DNA of 64,000 nt from Flavobacterium sp. ASV13 (GTDB taxonomy: Bacteria; Bacteroidota; Bacteroidia; Flavobacteriales; Flavobacteriaceae), in contig NZ_KN050752.1 of the NCBI RefSeq assembly GCF_000745775.1, positions 1 to 64,000 of the forward strand. Reading direction: 5' to 3'. Shown here in pieces: positions 9,999 through 18,663 of the stretch. A program made the position numbers and the translations under genes. Every line of letters begins with the position of its first letter. Within the stretch, counting starts at the first letter, position 1. The notes beneath the pieces are model-generated. The model ran no database searches. It saw only the letters and a program-made list of their open reading frames with translations, and had not been told where the DNA came from.

Positions 9999-10742
9999 AT
10001 GAAAAGAAAAGAGTTTTTAAGAGGTTTGGGTTTAATCGGAATTTCATCTTTGGCAATTCCTATTATCAACTCATGCAGTAAAGATGATGTGTCTGATTCC
10101 TCAACGGACTCAGGTTCTTCTTCTGGTTCAGGATCATCTTCTGGCGATTGTTCTGTTAGTCCTTCAGAAACAGCCGGACCTTTTCCAACAATTACGCCAT
10201 CATCTTTAGTAAAATCAAATATTGTAATGGACAGAACCGGCGTTGGTTTTACTATTAAAATTACAATCAAAAACACAAAAGCAAATTGTGCTGCTTTAAA
10301 AGATGCTATTGTAGACATTTGGCATTGTGATAAAGACGGTTATTATTCTGAATATGGCGGAACTTCAATGCAATCTGTAAATTACACTTCGGTGCATTTT
10401 TTAAGAGGAAGGCAAACAACTGACGAAAATGGTCTGGTCACTTTTACTTCAATTTTCCCAGGTTGGTATTCTGGCCGCGCGACGCATATTCATGTTCATA
10501 TTTACAACTCAAGCGGAACATCGTTGTTGGTTACGCAAATTGCTTTTCCTGAAGGATCAAGCAGTGCGGTCGCGCTAGTCAACGCATCAACGCAAAATGG
10601 TTATACAAAAGGTTTGAGTGGTTATACTAATAATGCATCTGATAACGTTTTCTCTGATTCAGTGGCAAACGAAATGTCAACTGTAACCGGAAGCGTAAGT
10701 GATGGTTTTGTTTTAACGCATACAATTAATGTGGCGTCCTAG
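9999..10742 (+). CDS. Intradiol ring-cleavage dioxygenase-like lipoprotein
   Basis: 247 residues. The leader ends in the lipobox INSC at about residue 26, followed by a Ser/Gly/Asp-rich linker, so it is probably a lipoprotein on the periplasmic or outer face. The rest fits the Dioxygenase_C fold of catechol/protocatechuate dioxygenases: SPSETAGPFP, then DIWHCDKDGYYSEY, then FPGWYSGRATHIHVHIY. The four expected non-haem Fe(III) ligands (Tyr, Tyr, His, His) are all present. The substrate is unknown. Secreted or anchored family members are often annotated only as dioxygenase-like. It heads a tight three-gene group (gaps 18 and 9 bases). The leader has KRK rather than a twin-arginine pair. Confidence 0.82.
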   Translation: MKRKEFLRGLGLIGISSLAIPIINSCSKDDVSDSSTDSGSSSGSGSSSGDCSVSPSETAGPFPTITPSSLVKSNIVMDRTGVGFTIKITIKNTKANCAALKDAIVDIWHCDKDGYYSEYGGTSMQSVNYTSVHFLRGRQTTDENGLVTFTSIFPGWYSGRATHIHVHIYNSSGTSLLVTQIAFPEGSSSAVALVNASTQNGYTKGLSGYTNNASDNVFSDSVANEMSTVTGSVSDGFVLTHTINVAS

Positions 10743-10760
10743 TTTTAAAATTAAGTTATA

Positions 10761-11456
10761 ATGATAGTTCAAATACCAGCTCAAATTTATAAGTCAGATT
10801 TTCGAGGTGCTTTCAATTCTCCGAAACACAACCGTTTTTCAACTTTTAACTTCGAAAATTATCAGGATTTATCCAGAAACGGATTCGGATCTTTAAAAAT
10901 CCTTAACGAAGTGATATTAGCCCCCCAACAACATATCACAAGATTTGTTAGTTCAAATACGAATGTTATTATTCTGCCACTATTCGGCGGAATTGAATAT
11001 AAGGATAATATCGGTAATGAGGAGTTTCTACGTGTCGATCAAATTAGAGTCTTAGCCGCAGACGATGATTTGGAAATAGAAATATTTAATCCTTATAAAG
11101 AAGAGAATGTTAGTTACCTCGAAATTGATTTTCAGATGGGAAAACAATATTTCAAAAATTATTTTCAGCAATATAAGGTAGATTTAAATGCTCATAATAA
11201 ACTGAATAATTTATTCGAAATTGAAAGAGCAATTGGTTTCATCGGTGTTTATGATGGAAGAAAAGAAGGTTTTTTTGCTTTGAGAAATGCTGAAAATGGT
11301 GTTTTTGTTTTTGTTATTCATGGCGCTTTCGAAATTGAAAACCGACTTTTAGAAGCAAAAGACGGTTTAGGAATTAAAAAAGTTGGAACTATTGAATGGG
11401 AAGCATTATCTGAAAATGCTGTTTTATTAGTTATGGAAGTTCCTTTGGATAAGTAA
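10761..11456 (+). CDS. Pirin-like cupin protein lacking metal ligands
   Basis: 231 residues with pirin-like architecture: the YQDLSRNGFGSLKILNEVIL opening, the turn FGGIEYKDNIGN, and YLEIDFQ closing the first cupin barrel. A second barrel follows from about residue 150. The pirin metal site normally uses an HPH motif and a later H-x-E. Here those stretches read HITRFVSSNTNVI and LEIEIFNPY, so no usual His/Glu set is visible. It may bind a ligand without catalysis or be a structural relative. It lies 18 bases after the dioxygenase-like gene and 9 bases before an unknown gene, so all three are probably one operon. Confidence 0.65.
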   Translation: MIVQIPAQIYKSDFRGAFNSPKHNRFSTFNFENYQDLSRNGFGSLKILNEVILAPQQHITRFVSSNTNVIILPLFGGIEYKDNIGNEEFLRVDQIRVLAADDDLEIEIFNPYKEENVSYLEIDFQMGKQYFKNYFQQYKVDLNAHNKLNNLFEIERAIGFIGVYDGRKEGFFALRNAENGVFVFVIHGAFEIENRLLEAKDGLGIKKVGTIEWEALSENAVLLVMEVPLDK

Positions 11457-11465
11457 ATTAAGAAA

Positions 11466-11969
11466 ATGGAAATCAAGAAAATAAAACTCGCTTATCGAAT
11501 TGTTATTGATTCTTCTTCGACTTTTCTTTGGGACAAGTATGTTTTCGAAGATACTTTCAAAGAATACCAAATGCAAAGTCAGCAGTTTAATTCTGAAACA
11601 AGTCCAAAAAATACTTTCCGTGAATTATTAGCCGAAAATGGAAAAGCAGAGAAATTGCATTTTTTAACCGGAATTGCAGCAAGTGGTTATGTCGAACAGT
11701 TAAAAGGCAATTTTCATCGTGTTACAGATGTTCTCGGAAATGCATATTTTCCATTTATCAATTATCAGCTGGATATTATCAATACAGATACTTCAGATTC
11801 ATCAAAACATAAAATCGGAATTACTTTTTATTCGCCTTTATTAACTTATTTCGGAATTGTCGAAGGAAATTATCTGGTTTCTAAAAATATAGAAGAAACT
11901 AACGAATTCGAAACTATCATGTTTCCTGTTCAAAAGAATTTATCGATCTGTTTTCTCCAAAATAAATAG
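11466..11969 (+). CDS. Hypothetical protein, third gene of dioxygenase/pirin group
   Basis: 167 residues, not recognised. No signal peptide or membrane segment is visible; the protein looks soluble, with mixed alpha/beta composition and the phrases LAYRIVIDSSSTF and IGITFYSPLLTYFGIVEG. It starts nine bases after the pirin-like stop and is followed by a terminator at 12009, which marks it as the last gene of the transcript. A role linked to the dioxygenase is an inference from position only. Confidence 0.7.
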   Translation: MEIKKIKLAYRIVIDSSSTFLWDKYVFEDTFKEYQMQSQQFNSETSPKNTFRELLAENGKAEKLHFLTGIAASGYVEQLKGNFHRVTDVLGNAYFPFINYQLDIINTDTSDSSKHKIGITFYSPLLTYFGIVEGNYLVSKNIEETNEFETIMFPVQKNLSICFLQNK

Positions 11970-12008
11970 TAAGCATAAAAAAACAGAAATTATTCGTTTC
12001 ATTTTTTG

Positions 12009-12045
12009 CCTTTTCTGTCAGTCTGTAGACAGGAAAGGTTTTTTT
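12009..12045 (+). terminator. Rho-independent terminator after dioxygenase/pirin operon
   Basis: Stem ccttttctgtc / gacaggaaagg (11 bp with one G-U) with an 8-base loop, followed by seven T. It lies 40 bases after the last gene of the operon. Confidence 0.8.
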
Positions 12046-12186
12046 ATATAAAAGAAGATGTAAAATTTGCATTTAAAATTGTGTTTAATATTTAATAAAC
12101 CAATTTATTTGTGAAATTATAACGTTTTCGTTCTTTTAATTATCGATTTTTTAGTATATCCGAATTTATTAGTACTCCAAAAGTTC

Positions 12187-12194
12187 TATATTTG
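12187..12194 (+). promoter_or_regulatory. Bacteroidota -7 box (TATATTTG) for pgk
   Basis: Exact match to TAnnTTTG, 33 bases before the pgk ATG. No clean TTG was found at the usual -33 distance. Confidence 0.55.
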
Positions 12195-12227
12195 TTGTTC
12201 TTTCAAAAAAATTAAAAAACTAGTCAA

Positions 12228-13415
12228 ATGAAAACTTTAAACGATTTCGATTTTAAAAATAAAAAAGCAATTATTCGTGTTGATTTTAATGTCCCTTTAG
12301 ATGAAAATTTCAATGTAACTGATGCAACACGTATTGAAGCTGCGAAACCTACAATTGACGCTATTTTAGCGCAAGGCGGAAGTGTAATTTTAATGTCACA
12401 TTTAGGAAGACCAAAAGGTGCTGAAGAAAAATACTCATTAAAACATATTTTAAAAACAGCTTCTGAAATTTTAGGAGTTCAAGTGAAATTTGCTGAAAAC
12501 TGTGTTGGAGAACCAGCTCAAACTGCTGCAAAAGATTTAAAACCAGGAGAAGTTCTTTTATTAGAAAATTTACGTTTCCACGCAGAAGAAGAAGCTGGAG
12601 ATGTTGCTTTCGCAAAAGAATTGGCTTCACTTGGAGATATTTATGTAAACGACGCTTTTGGAACTGCACACAGAGCACACGCTTCGACTACAATTATTGC
12701 TCAGTTTTTCCCAACTGAAAAATGTTTCGGAACATTATTGGCTAAAGAAATTGACAGTTTAAATAAAGTTTTGAAAAACAGCGAAAAGCCTGTAACAGCT
12801 GTTCTTGGAGGTTCTAAAGTTTCTTCAAAAATTACGGTTATCGAAAATATCTTAGATAAAGTGGATCACATGATTATCGGTGGAGGTATGACTTTTACTT
12901 TTGTTAAAGCTCAAGGTGGAAAAATTGGTGAATCAATCTGCGAAGATGACAAACAAGATTTAGCTCTTGAAATTTTAAGATTAGCTAAAGAAAAAGGTGT
13001 TCAGGTTCACATTCCAGTTGACGTAATTGCTGCAGATGATTTCTCAAACACTGCAAACACTCAGGTTGTTGATGTAACAGCAATTCCTGACGGATGGCAA
13101 GGTCTTGATGCAGGTCCAAAATCTTTAGAGAACTTCAAAAAAGTAATTTTAGAGTCTAAAACTATTTTATGGAATGGTCCATTAGGAGTTTTTGAAATGG
13201 AAACTTTCTCAAAAGGAACAATCGCTTTAGGTGATTATATCGCTGAAGCTACAGAAAACGGTGCGTTTTCATTAGTAGGAGGCGGAGATTCTGTTGCTGC
13301 TGTAAAACAATTCGGTTTTGAAGATAAAATGAGTTACGTTTCAACAGGTGGTGGAGCTATGCTAGAGATGCTTGAGGGTAAAGTTTTACCTGGAATTGCA
13401 GCAATTTTAGAATAA
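12228..13415 (+). CDS. pgk: Phosphoglycerate kinase
   Basis: 395 residues, the normal length. It transfers phosphate from 1,3-bisphosphoglycerate to ADP in glycolysis, in the cytoplasm. Family landmarks in order: IIRVDFNVPLD near residue 16, the SHLGRPKG loop near 57, FGTAHRAHAST, AVLGGSKVSSKI, the nucleotide-binding ILWNGPLGVFEME and the C-terminal LVGGGDSVAAV. It stands alone after a terminator and has its own promoter box at 12187. Codon use is typical of a highly expressed gene, with many AAA and GAA codons. Confidence 0.98.
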   Translation: MKTLNDFDFKNKKAIIRVDFNVPLDENFNVTDATRIEAAKPTIDAILAQGGSVILMSHLGRPKGAEEKYSLKHILKTASEILGVQVKFAENCVGEPAQTAAKDLKPGEVLLLENLRFHAEEEAGDVAFAKELASLGDIYVNDAFGTAHRAHASTTIIAQFFPTEKCFGTLLAKEIDSLNKVLKNSEKPVTAVLGGSKVSSKITVIENILDKVDHMIIGGGMTFTFVKAQGGKIGESICEDDKQDLALEILRLAKEKGVQVHIPVDVIAADDFSNTANTQVVDVTAIPDGWQGLDAGPKSLENFKKVILESKTILWNGPLGVFEMETFSKGTIALGDYIAEATENGAFSLVGGGDSVAAVKQFGFEDKMSYVSTGGGAMLEMLEGKVLPGIAAILE

Positions 13416-13463
13416 AATATCACAATTAACATTTTTTTGCGTATTTTTAAACACTAAACTTTT

Positions 13464-13471
13464 TAGTTTTG
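13464..13471 (+). promoter_or_regulatory. -7 box (TAGTTTTG) that decides the transglycosylase start
   Basis: Matches TAnnTTTG. A TTG at 13437-13439 could be the -33 element (24-base spacer, slightly long). The box overlaps the TTG at 13469 that would open the longer reading frame. Transcription should begin near 13478, so translation must start at the ATG at 13526. Confidence 0.6.
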
Positions 13472-13525
13472 CAAAAATACGTCTCTTATAATTTATTGAT
13501 TTATAAGATTTTAAAAAAATGTTAT

Positions 13526-15352
13526 ATGATTGTACGGAAAATATCTTTAATAGTCGGAGTTCTATGTTCAATGTCAATGTTTGCACAGCAATCTGCATCA
13601 TCAGAAGTAGAAGTAAAGCCAGAAGTAAAATTATCGTATCTCGATTCGGTTAAAAGCACATTCAAAAAAAATGACGTGGCTGCAAAAGCAGACAGTCTTT
13701 GGATGAAAGAATTAACAAGTCTTGATATTTATGATGATCTATCAAAAGATATTCAAACCATTAATTCGGATGTAACAGTTGATCAGGAATTGCCAACAGA
13801 ATTGCTAAAACAGCGTTTGCAGGCGATGAACGAAAAATCTCCGTTTAATATAGAATACAATCAAGGTTTAGAAAACTTAATAAAGTCATTTCTTAAGAAT
13901 CGTAAAAAATCGTTTTCTCGATTAATGGCTTTATCAGAATATTACTTTCCAATTTTTGAGGAATCGTTCGCAAAGAATAATGTTCCTTTAGAAATCAAAT
14001 ATTTAGCCGTTGTAGAATCTGCTTTAAATCCTAAAGCAGTTTCTAAAATGGGCGCCACAGGACTTTGGCAGTTCATGTATGGCACAGGAAAACAATACGC
14101 TTTAAAAATCGATTCTTATGTTGATGAGCGTAGCGACCCAATGAAATCTACAGCTGCAGCAAGCGATTATTTTACCAAAATGTTTGAGGTTTTTAATGAT
14201 TGGGAACTTGTTTTAGCATCTTATAATTCAGGACCTGGAAACGTTACTAAAGCCATTCGTCGCTCTGATGGAAAAACAAAATATTGGGATATTCGCAGTA
14301 ATCTTCCAAAAGAAACGCAAGGTTATGTTCCGGCATTTTATGCAACAATGTATCTTTTTGAATATCATAAAGAACATGGAATCAACCCAGAAAGAGCTGT
14401 TGTCAAAAACTTCGAAACAGATACGCTGAACATTAAAAAAGAAATGACTTTCAAACAAATCGCCGATTTGCTTGATATGCCTCAATCTCAAATTCAGCTT
14501 TTAAATCCTTCTTATAAATTAAATGTTGTGCCTTTTTATCAAGGTGAACAACATTGCCTTCGTCTTCCGAAAGATAAAATTGCGACTTTTGTTTCTAACG
14601 AAAAGCAAATTTATGCTTATGTTGATTATATGTCGACGGTACGCACAATGCCAGCAAAATTGGCTTTGAAAGTGGCACCGAAAGTAAGATTGCAATCTCA
14701 GAAAACAAATTCGGATTTCCAATTTTATGAAGTTCAGAAAGGTGATAATTTAGGAGCAATTGCAGAAAAATACGATGTAAATCTCGCCGATTTAAAGAAA
14801 TGGAATGGATTAAAATCAAATAATGTTGCTTTAGGAAGAACATTGAAAATCAAATCGGATGTTGATACATCTAAGATTTCAAAAGATGTAAAAGTAATTC
14901 CTGCTGTAGAGAAAAAGTCTGAAGAAGCAATTGCAGCTGCTGATGATAAAGAAAAAGTTGCTACACCACAGGAATATGTTGTAGCGGCTGGAGATAATTT
15001 AGGAAGCATTGCAAAAAAATTCGGTACGACTATTGCGGAGTTAAAAGAACTTAATGGTCTTACTTCAAACAATATTGGTTTAGGAAAAACTTTAGTGATT
15101 TCTAAAGAAGTTCCTGCAATTGAAGAAACTGCAAATGTAAATACTGCTATCGCGTCGAATATTTCTATTGAATCGTTCAAAAAAGGTGCAGCATCTAAAA
15201 AAATCAGTGAAGATTATTACGTTAAAAAAGGAGATTCTCTTTACAGCATTTCTAAAAAATATCCTGGAGTTACAATTTCAGATATTAAAAAATGGAATGG
15301 TATTAAAGATGGAGATATTAAACCCGGAATGAAACTTAAAATAAACGGATAA
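13526..15352 (+). CDS. MltD-like lytic transglycosylase with three LysM domains
   Basis: 608 residues from the ATG at 13526. A signal peptide ends at MSMFAQQ. The SLT/GEWL-type domain contains the catalytic Glu near residue 164 in LAVVESALNP, then GATGLWQFM and ASYNSGPGNV, the hallmarks of MltD-type peptidoglycan-cleaving enzymes. Three C-terminal LysM domains follow (VQKGDNLGAIAEKY, VAAGDNLGSIAKKF, VKKGDSLYSISKKY), each ending in a G-x-x-LKI strand; they bind glycan. The enzyme should act in the periplasm on cell-wall turnover. A DUF4837 lipoprotein gene follows after 45 bases. Confidence 0.93.
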   Translation: MIVRKISLIVGVLCSMSMFAQQSASSEVEVKPEVKLSYLDSVKSTFKKNDVAAKADSLWMKELTSLDIYDDLSKDIQTINSDVTVDQELPTELLKQRLQAMNEKSPFNIEYNQGLENLIKSFLKNRKKSFSRLMALSEYYFPIFEESFAKNNVPLEIKYLAVVESALNPKAVSKMGATGLWQFMYGTGKQYALKIDSYVDERSDPMKSTAAASDYFTKMFEVFNDWELVLASYNSGPGNVTKAIRRSDGKTKYWDIRSNLPKETQGYVPAFYATMYLFEYHKEHGINPERAVVKNFETDTLNIKKEMTFKQIADLLDMPQSQIQLLNPSYKLNVVPFYQGEQHCLRLPKDKIATFVSNEKQIYAYVDYMSTVRTMPAKLALKVAPKVRLQSQKTNSDFQFYEVQKGDNLGAIAEKYDVNLADLKKWNGLKSNNVALGRTLKIKSDVDTSKISKDVKVIPAVEKKSEEAIAAADDKEKVATPQEYVVAAGDNLGSIAKKFGTTIAELKELNGLTSNNIGLGKTLVISKEVPAIEETANVNTAIASNISIESFKKGAASKKISEDYYVKKGDSLYSISKKYPGVTISDIKKWNGIKDGDIKPGMKLKING

Positions 15353-15365
15353 TAAAAAAATCATC

Positions 15366-15373
15366 TAAATTTG
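15366..15373 (+). promoter_or_regulatory. -7 box (TAAATTTG) for the DUF4837 gene
   Basis: Exact TAnnTTTG match ending 24 bases before the ATG at 15398, giving a short leader. Confidence 0.5.
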
Positions 15374-15397
15374 GGTTTTATTTCATAAATTAAAAAA

Positions 15398-16363
15398 ATG
15401 AATAAAACCCTTTTTTTATTTCTATTAGTGCCGTTTTTATTGATCTCATGTCTTAAAAACGATAAACAATCCCAACCTGTATCAGGTAAAACTAACACAA
15501 TTTCGGTTATCATAGATGACCAGTTGTGGTACGGTGAGGTTGGCGACACCATCAGAAATAAATTTGCTTCTCCTGTTTGGGGATTGACTCAGGAAGAGCC
15601 TCTCTTTACAATCAATCAATATCCAGCACGCTTACTCGAAGGTTTTGTTACCGATAGTAGAAGTATAATTGTTGTTAAAAAAGCAGCAACCGACAAGTTC
15701 GAAATCATTCGAAGCAAAAAACTCCCACACAATACTTTTCGTATTTACGGAAAATCAGTAGATGATATTATTTGCAGTATTGAATTGAATTCAGCTCAAA
15801 TGATAAAAATTATCCGTGATGCTGAAATTGAAAAAATTCAACAGGATAATAGCAAATCATTACTAAATCAGGCTATTATCAAAAATAAATTCCATGCCAC
15901 GCTTGAAATTCCTGTTGGTTACGAATACATGCTTCATAAAAAGAATTTTATTTGGCTTAAGAAGAACATTATAAGCGGTAATACAAGTTTGCTTGTTTAT
16001 CAGGTTCCGCTTCGATCCTTTAAAAAATCAAATATAGTTGGTGATATTATAAAAATGCGAGACTCTGTCGGTGCATACATAAAGGGTAGAGAACCAAATA
16101 CCCGAATGATTACCGGTGAAGCTTATGCACCTTATTTTACATCAACACTTTTGGACGGAAAAAAAGCCTATGAAACGAAAGGAAGCTGGGAAATGAGAAA
16201 TGATTTTATGGCCGGACCTTTTATTAATTACGCCATTATTGATGAAAAATATAATCGGATTTTAGTGATTGAAGGTTTTTGTTATTCGCCTTCCAATCAG
16301 GAACGCGATTTAATGTTGGACTTAGAAGCGATTATTAAATCAGTTAAGATTGATAAAAAGTAG
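15398..16363 (+). CDS. DUF4837 family lipoprotein
   Basis: 321 residues. The leader KTLFLFLLVPFLLISC gives a lipobox (LISC, Cys about residue 18), so a lipid-anchored envelope protein is expected. The body fits the Bacteroidota family DUF4837: ISVIIDDQLWYGEVGDTIR near the start, LFTINQYPARLLEGFVTDSR, and a C-terminal GSWEMRNDFMAGPFINY-type segment. The family has no established function, although it is commonly found next to LysM transglycosylase genes, as here. A repeat element begins at the stop codon. Confidence 0.82.
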   Translation: MNKTLFLFLLVPFLLISCLKNDKQSQPVSGKTNTISVIIDDQLWYGEVGDTIRNKFASPVWGLTQEEPLFTINQYPARLLEGFVTDSRSIIVVKKAATDKFEIIRSKKLPHNTFRIYGKSVDDIICSIELNSAQMIKIIRDAEIEKIQQDNSKSLLNQAIIKNKFHATLEIPVGYEYMLHKKNFIWLKKNIISGNTSLLVYQVPLRSFKKSNIVGDIIKMRDSVGAYIKGREPNTRMITGEAYAPYFTSTLLDGKKAYETKGSWEMRNDFMAGPFINYAIIDEKYNRILVIEGFCYSPSNQERDLMLDLEAIIKSVKIDKK

Positions 16364-16456
16364 TTTTTTTGGTTTCAAGTTTCAGGTTTCATGTTCTATC
16401 TGTGTGTTAAAATTAAGCTTTTCGTTTAGTGAAACCTGAAACCTGAAACTTGAAAC
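16364..16456. repeat. Inverted repeat, GTTTCAAGTTTCAGG family, copy 1
   Basis: The left arm gtttcaagtttcaggtttca (16372-16391) is perfectly complementary to part of 16431-16456. The loop is about 40 bases. The left arm begins seven T and a G after the TAG stop codon. A second copy is at 45464-45532 with the same junction. Confidence 0.85.
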
Positions 16457-16470
16457 TAAATGTTTTTCAT

Positions 16471-16478
16471 TAAATTTG
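16471..16478 (+). promoter_or_regulatory. -7 box (TAAATTTG) for the DUF1579 gene
   Basis: TAnnTTTG match 28 bases before the ATG at 16507, just outside the repeat element. A small palindrome, gtttgtaacaaac, lies in the early transcribed region. Confidence 0.5.
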
Positions 16479-16506
16479 TTTGTAACAAACATAAAAACAA
16501 ATACTT

Positions 16507-17154
16507 ATGAAAAATGTAGCCGGAATATTAGTAATATTGATATTAAGTTTTATTTCTTGTAAAAAAGAAGTAAAAACAGAAACAGTAACAACAAAGGATT
16601 CAGACAGTATTAAAACCGAAGAACCAATTACTGAAGCTGAAGCACCTGTAGATTCTGCAACCCAGATAAAAGCATGGCAAGCGTATGCAACTCCCGGAGA
16701 GCCTCATAAAATAATGACAGAGGAAGTTGGAACATGGACTTGTGATATGACTTTTTGGTATGAACCAAATGGGAAACCTGAAAAAGCAACTTCAATAGCA
16801 ACCGTAAAAATGCTTTTCGGCGGGCGTTATCAAGAAACTGATTATAAAGGTACTATTATGGGAGCTCCTTTTGAAGGAAAAGGAACATTAGCATATAATA
16901 ATGCCACTAAAGAATTTACGAATACTTTTATTGACAATATGGGAACCGGAATGATGGTGGCTTATGGTAAATATGACGAAAGCTCAAAAACAATCGAATT
17001 AAAAGGAGAAACTGTAGATCCTGTAAAGGGGAAAAAAACTCCCTATCGTGAAGTTTATACTATTGTTGATCCGACAACTAGAAAATTCGAAATGTATGAT
17101 ATGAAAAACGGTGCCGAATATAAAAGCATGGAAATTATTTCGAAGAAGAAATAA
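16507..17154 (+). CDS. DUF1579 domain lipoprotein
   Basis: 215 residues. A lipoprotein leader ends at SFISC (Cys about residue 18) and is followed by a Lys/Thr/Glu-rich linker of about 40 residues. The globular part matches DUF1579 (GEPHKIMTEEVGTWTCDM, KMLFGGRYQETDYKG, GKGTLAYNNATKEF, TFIDNMGTGMM), a lipocalin-like beta-barrel family of unknown role. It has its own promoter box and terminator, so it is probably monocistronic. Confidence 0.85.
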   Translation: MKNVAGILVILILSFISCKKEVKTETVTTKDSDSIKTEEPITEAEAPVDSATQIKAWQAYATPGEPHKIMTEEVGTWTCDMTFWYEPNGKPEKATSIATVKMLFGGRYQETDYKGTIMGAPFEGKGTLAYNNATKEFTNTFIDNMGTGMMVAYGKYDESSKTIELKGETVDPVKGKKTPYREVYTIVDPTTRKFEMYDMKNGAEYKSMEIISKKK

Positions 17155-17172
17155 AACGATATTTTCTCATTT

Positions 17173-17216
17173 AAAGAAATTCCAATTACAGTTTGTGATT
17201 GGAATTTCTTTTTTTA
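17173..17216 (+). terminator. Terminator after the DUF1579 gene
   Basis: An 18-bp stem (aaagaaattccaattaca with tgtgattggaatttcttt, one G-U pair), very short loop, then a T-run. Confidence 0.85.
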
Positions 17217-17254
17217 AACTAATTTCGTCTTTTCGACTACAACAATAATGGATA

Positions 17255-17701
17255 ATGGAATTAAAATGGAAAATAAAGCCTTTTGAGGCATTAACGGTTA
17301 ACGAACTATATGATTTACTAAAACTACGAAGTGAAATCTTTGTAGTGGAGCAAAACTGCGTTTATTTGGACCTTGACGGCAAAGACAAGAAAGGTTTGCA
17401 TTTAATTGGTGAATTTGATGGCAAAATTGTTGCTTACACGCGTTTATTTGATGCCGGAATCAGTTTTGATAATGCATCGATTGGGCGAGTAGTTGTCGAT
17501 GCCAATTATCGTGATAGAAAATGGGGACATGATTTAATGCGTGAGTCAATTAAAGCTATTAAACAAAATTTTGGCAAAGATCAAATTACAATTGGTGCTC
17601 AGCTTTATCTTAAAAAGTTCTACGAAAGTCACGGATTTGTACAAACTAGCGAAATGTATTTAGAAGATGATATTGAACATATTGAAATGATTCGTGGTTA
17701 A
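17255..17701 (+). CDS. ElaA-like GNAT acetyltransferase
   Basis: 148 residues, the usual ElaA size. The N-terminus has the ElaA signature (LYDLLKLRSEIFVVEQNC, then DLDGKDKKGLHLIGE). The acetyl-CoA-binding region is IGRVVVDANYRDRKWGHDLM, and YLKKFYESHGF closes the fold. Substrates of ElaA proteins are not well defined. A second in-frame upstream ATG was not found; the ATG at 17248 is out of frame. The next gene is convergent. Confidence 0.9.
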   Translation: MELKWKIKPFEALTVNELYDLLKLRSEIFVVEQNCVYLDLDGKDKKGLHLIGEFDGKIVAYTRLFDAGISFDNASIGRVVVDANYRDRKWGHDLMRESIKAIKQNFGKDQITIGAQLYLKKFYESHGFVQTSEMYLEDDIEHIEMIRG

Positions 17702-17852
17702 GAATTTTAGCGCAAAAACATTTAATGCAAAAAAGTTGCGTTAATTATTTTTTCGATAAAATGTTTTTATAATTATCTAAAAAATAATTTAATAACAGTT
17801 TTTTTTAAAGTATTACTTTAAGTAAAATGAAGTTTTTTTTTATTTAAACGAT

Positions 17853-18656
17853 TTAAATCTTCGTAATCAAAAACTCAACTCTACGGTCATATTTATCTCC
17901 TTTTCCTAGCGGATATTTATTGCCGCAACCTTGATAAGTCATTCGGTTTTTAGATACTTTTTTAGAGCTTAGATAATTAAAAACGGTTTTGGCGCGGTTC
18001 CATGAAAGTCTTCTTTCTTTGGTGGCTTTGTCAATTCCGTCTTCGTATAAATCGGGTGTGCAGCAAACGTGACCTCTTATTTCAAATTGTATACTTTTTT
18101 GATGAAGAAGTTTCTCAGCAATTTTGTCCAATTCTTTTTTTGAAGTTGAGGTTAATACTGAACTTCCAATATCGAATAATATACTTTCTAAATAGATTTT
18201 GTCGCCAACTTTTAAATTGTCTTTAAAAGAAGTGTAAATGCCTTTTCCAAAACTGTTTCGTTTTACTACTATCAAATCAACCCGTCGATTTCGGGTGCGG
18301 GTTTCATGAAGGTTTTCGACAGTATCAGGTCGTACTACAATACGGCCTTTTCCTTCTAGAATTACAATTTTGCTTTGATTGAATCCTGCAGATGTCAACA
18401 GATTTTGAATCGTATTGGCACGATTGTTCGATAATCTAAAATTATATTCGTCTGTACCGCGATCATCGCAGTATCCGTAGATTTGTATTGACTCGACTTT
18501 TGCCGTGTCAATACTTTTAATGAAATTAATTACAACTTCGGTTTGTAGAGGAGTTAGATCATATTTGTCAAACTCAAAATAGATGGTTTTGATAGGTTTT
18601 TGCTGTGCCGATAAATTGTAAATAATAAACAGAAATAGGGCTAAACAAAGTTTCAT
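17853..18656 (-). CDS. Tandem OmpA-domain envelope protein
   Basis: 267 residues with a signal peptide (LFLFIIYNLSAQ) and then two OmpA-like peptidoglycan-binding domains and little else. Domain 1 (about 24-130) runs from IYFEFDKYDLTP to RNRRVDLIV; domain 2 (about 150-265) runs from ILFDIGSSVLTSTSKKELD to YDRRVEFLI. Both keep the internal G-Y/H-x-D/C turn, but the second reads GHVCCTPD instead of the usual GHTD. It lies seven bases after the S41 protease stop and is the last gene of that minus-strand group. Confidence 0.87.
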   Translation of the reverse strand: MKLCLALFLFIIYNLSAQQKPIKTIYFEFDKYDLTPLQTEVVINFIKSIDTAKVESIQIYGYCDDRGTDEYNFRLSNNRANTIQNLLTSAGFNQSKIVILEGKGRIVVRPDTVENLHETRTRNRRVDLIVVKRNSFGKGIYTSFKDNLKVGDKIYLESILFDIGSSVLTSTSKKELDKIAEKLLHQKSIQFEIRGHVCCTPDLYEDGIDKATKERRLSWNRAKTVFNYLSSKKVSKNRMTYQGCGNKYPLGKGDKYDRRVEFLITKI

Positions 18657-18663
18657 TTCATTT

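Noticed and set aside
9999..10080. Twin-arginine signal in the dioxygenase-like protein
   Set aside because: The leader reads MKRKEFLRGLG and lacks the RR pair; lipobox supports Sec-type lipoprotein export.
9908..10318. 136-codon open frame opposite the dioxygenase-like gene
   Set aside because: Antisense shadow of a well-supported gene; Pro/Glu/Ser-rich composition without a known motif.
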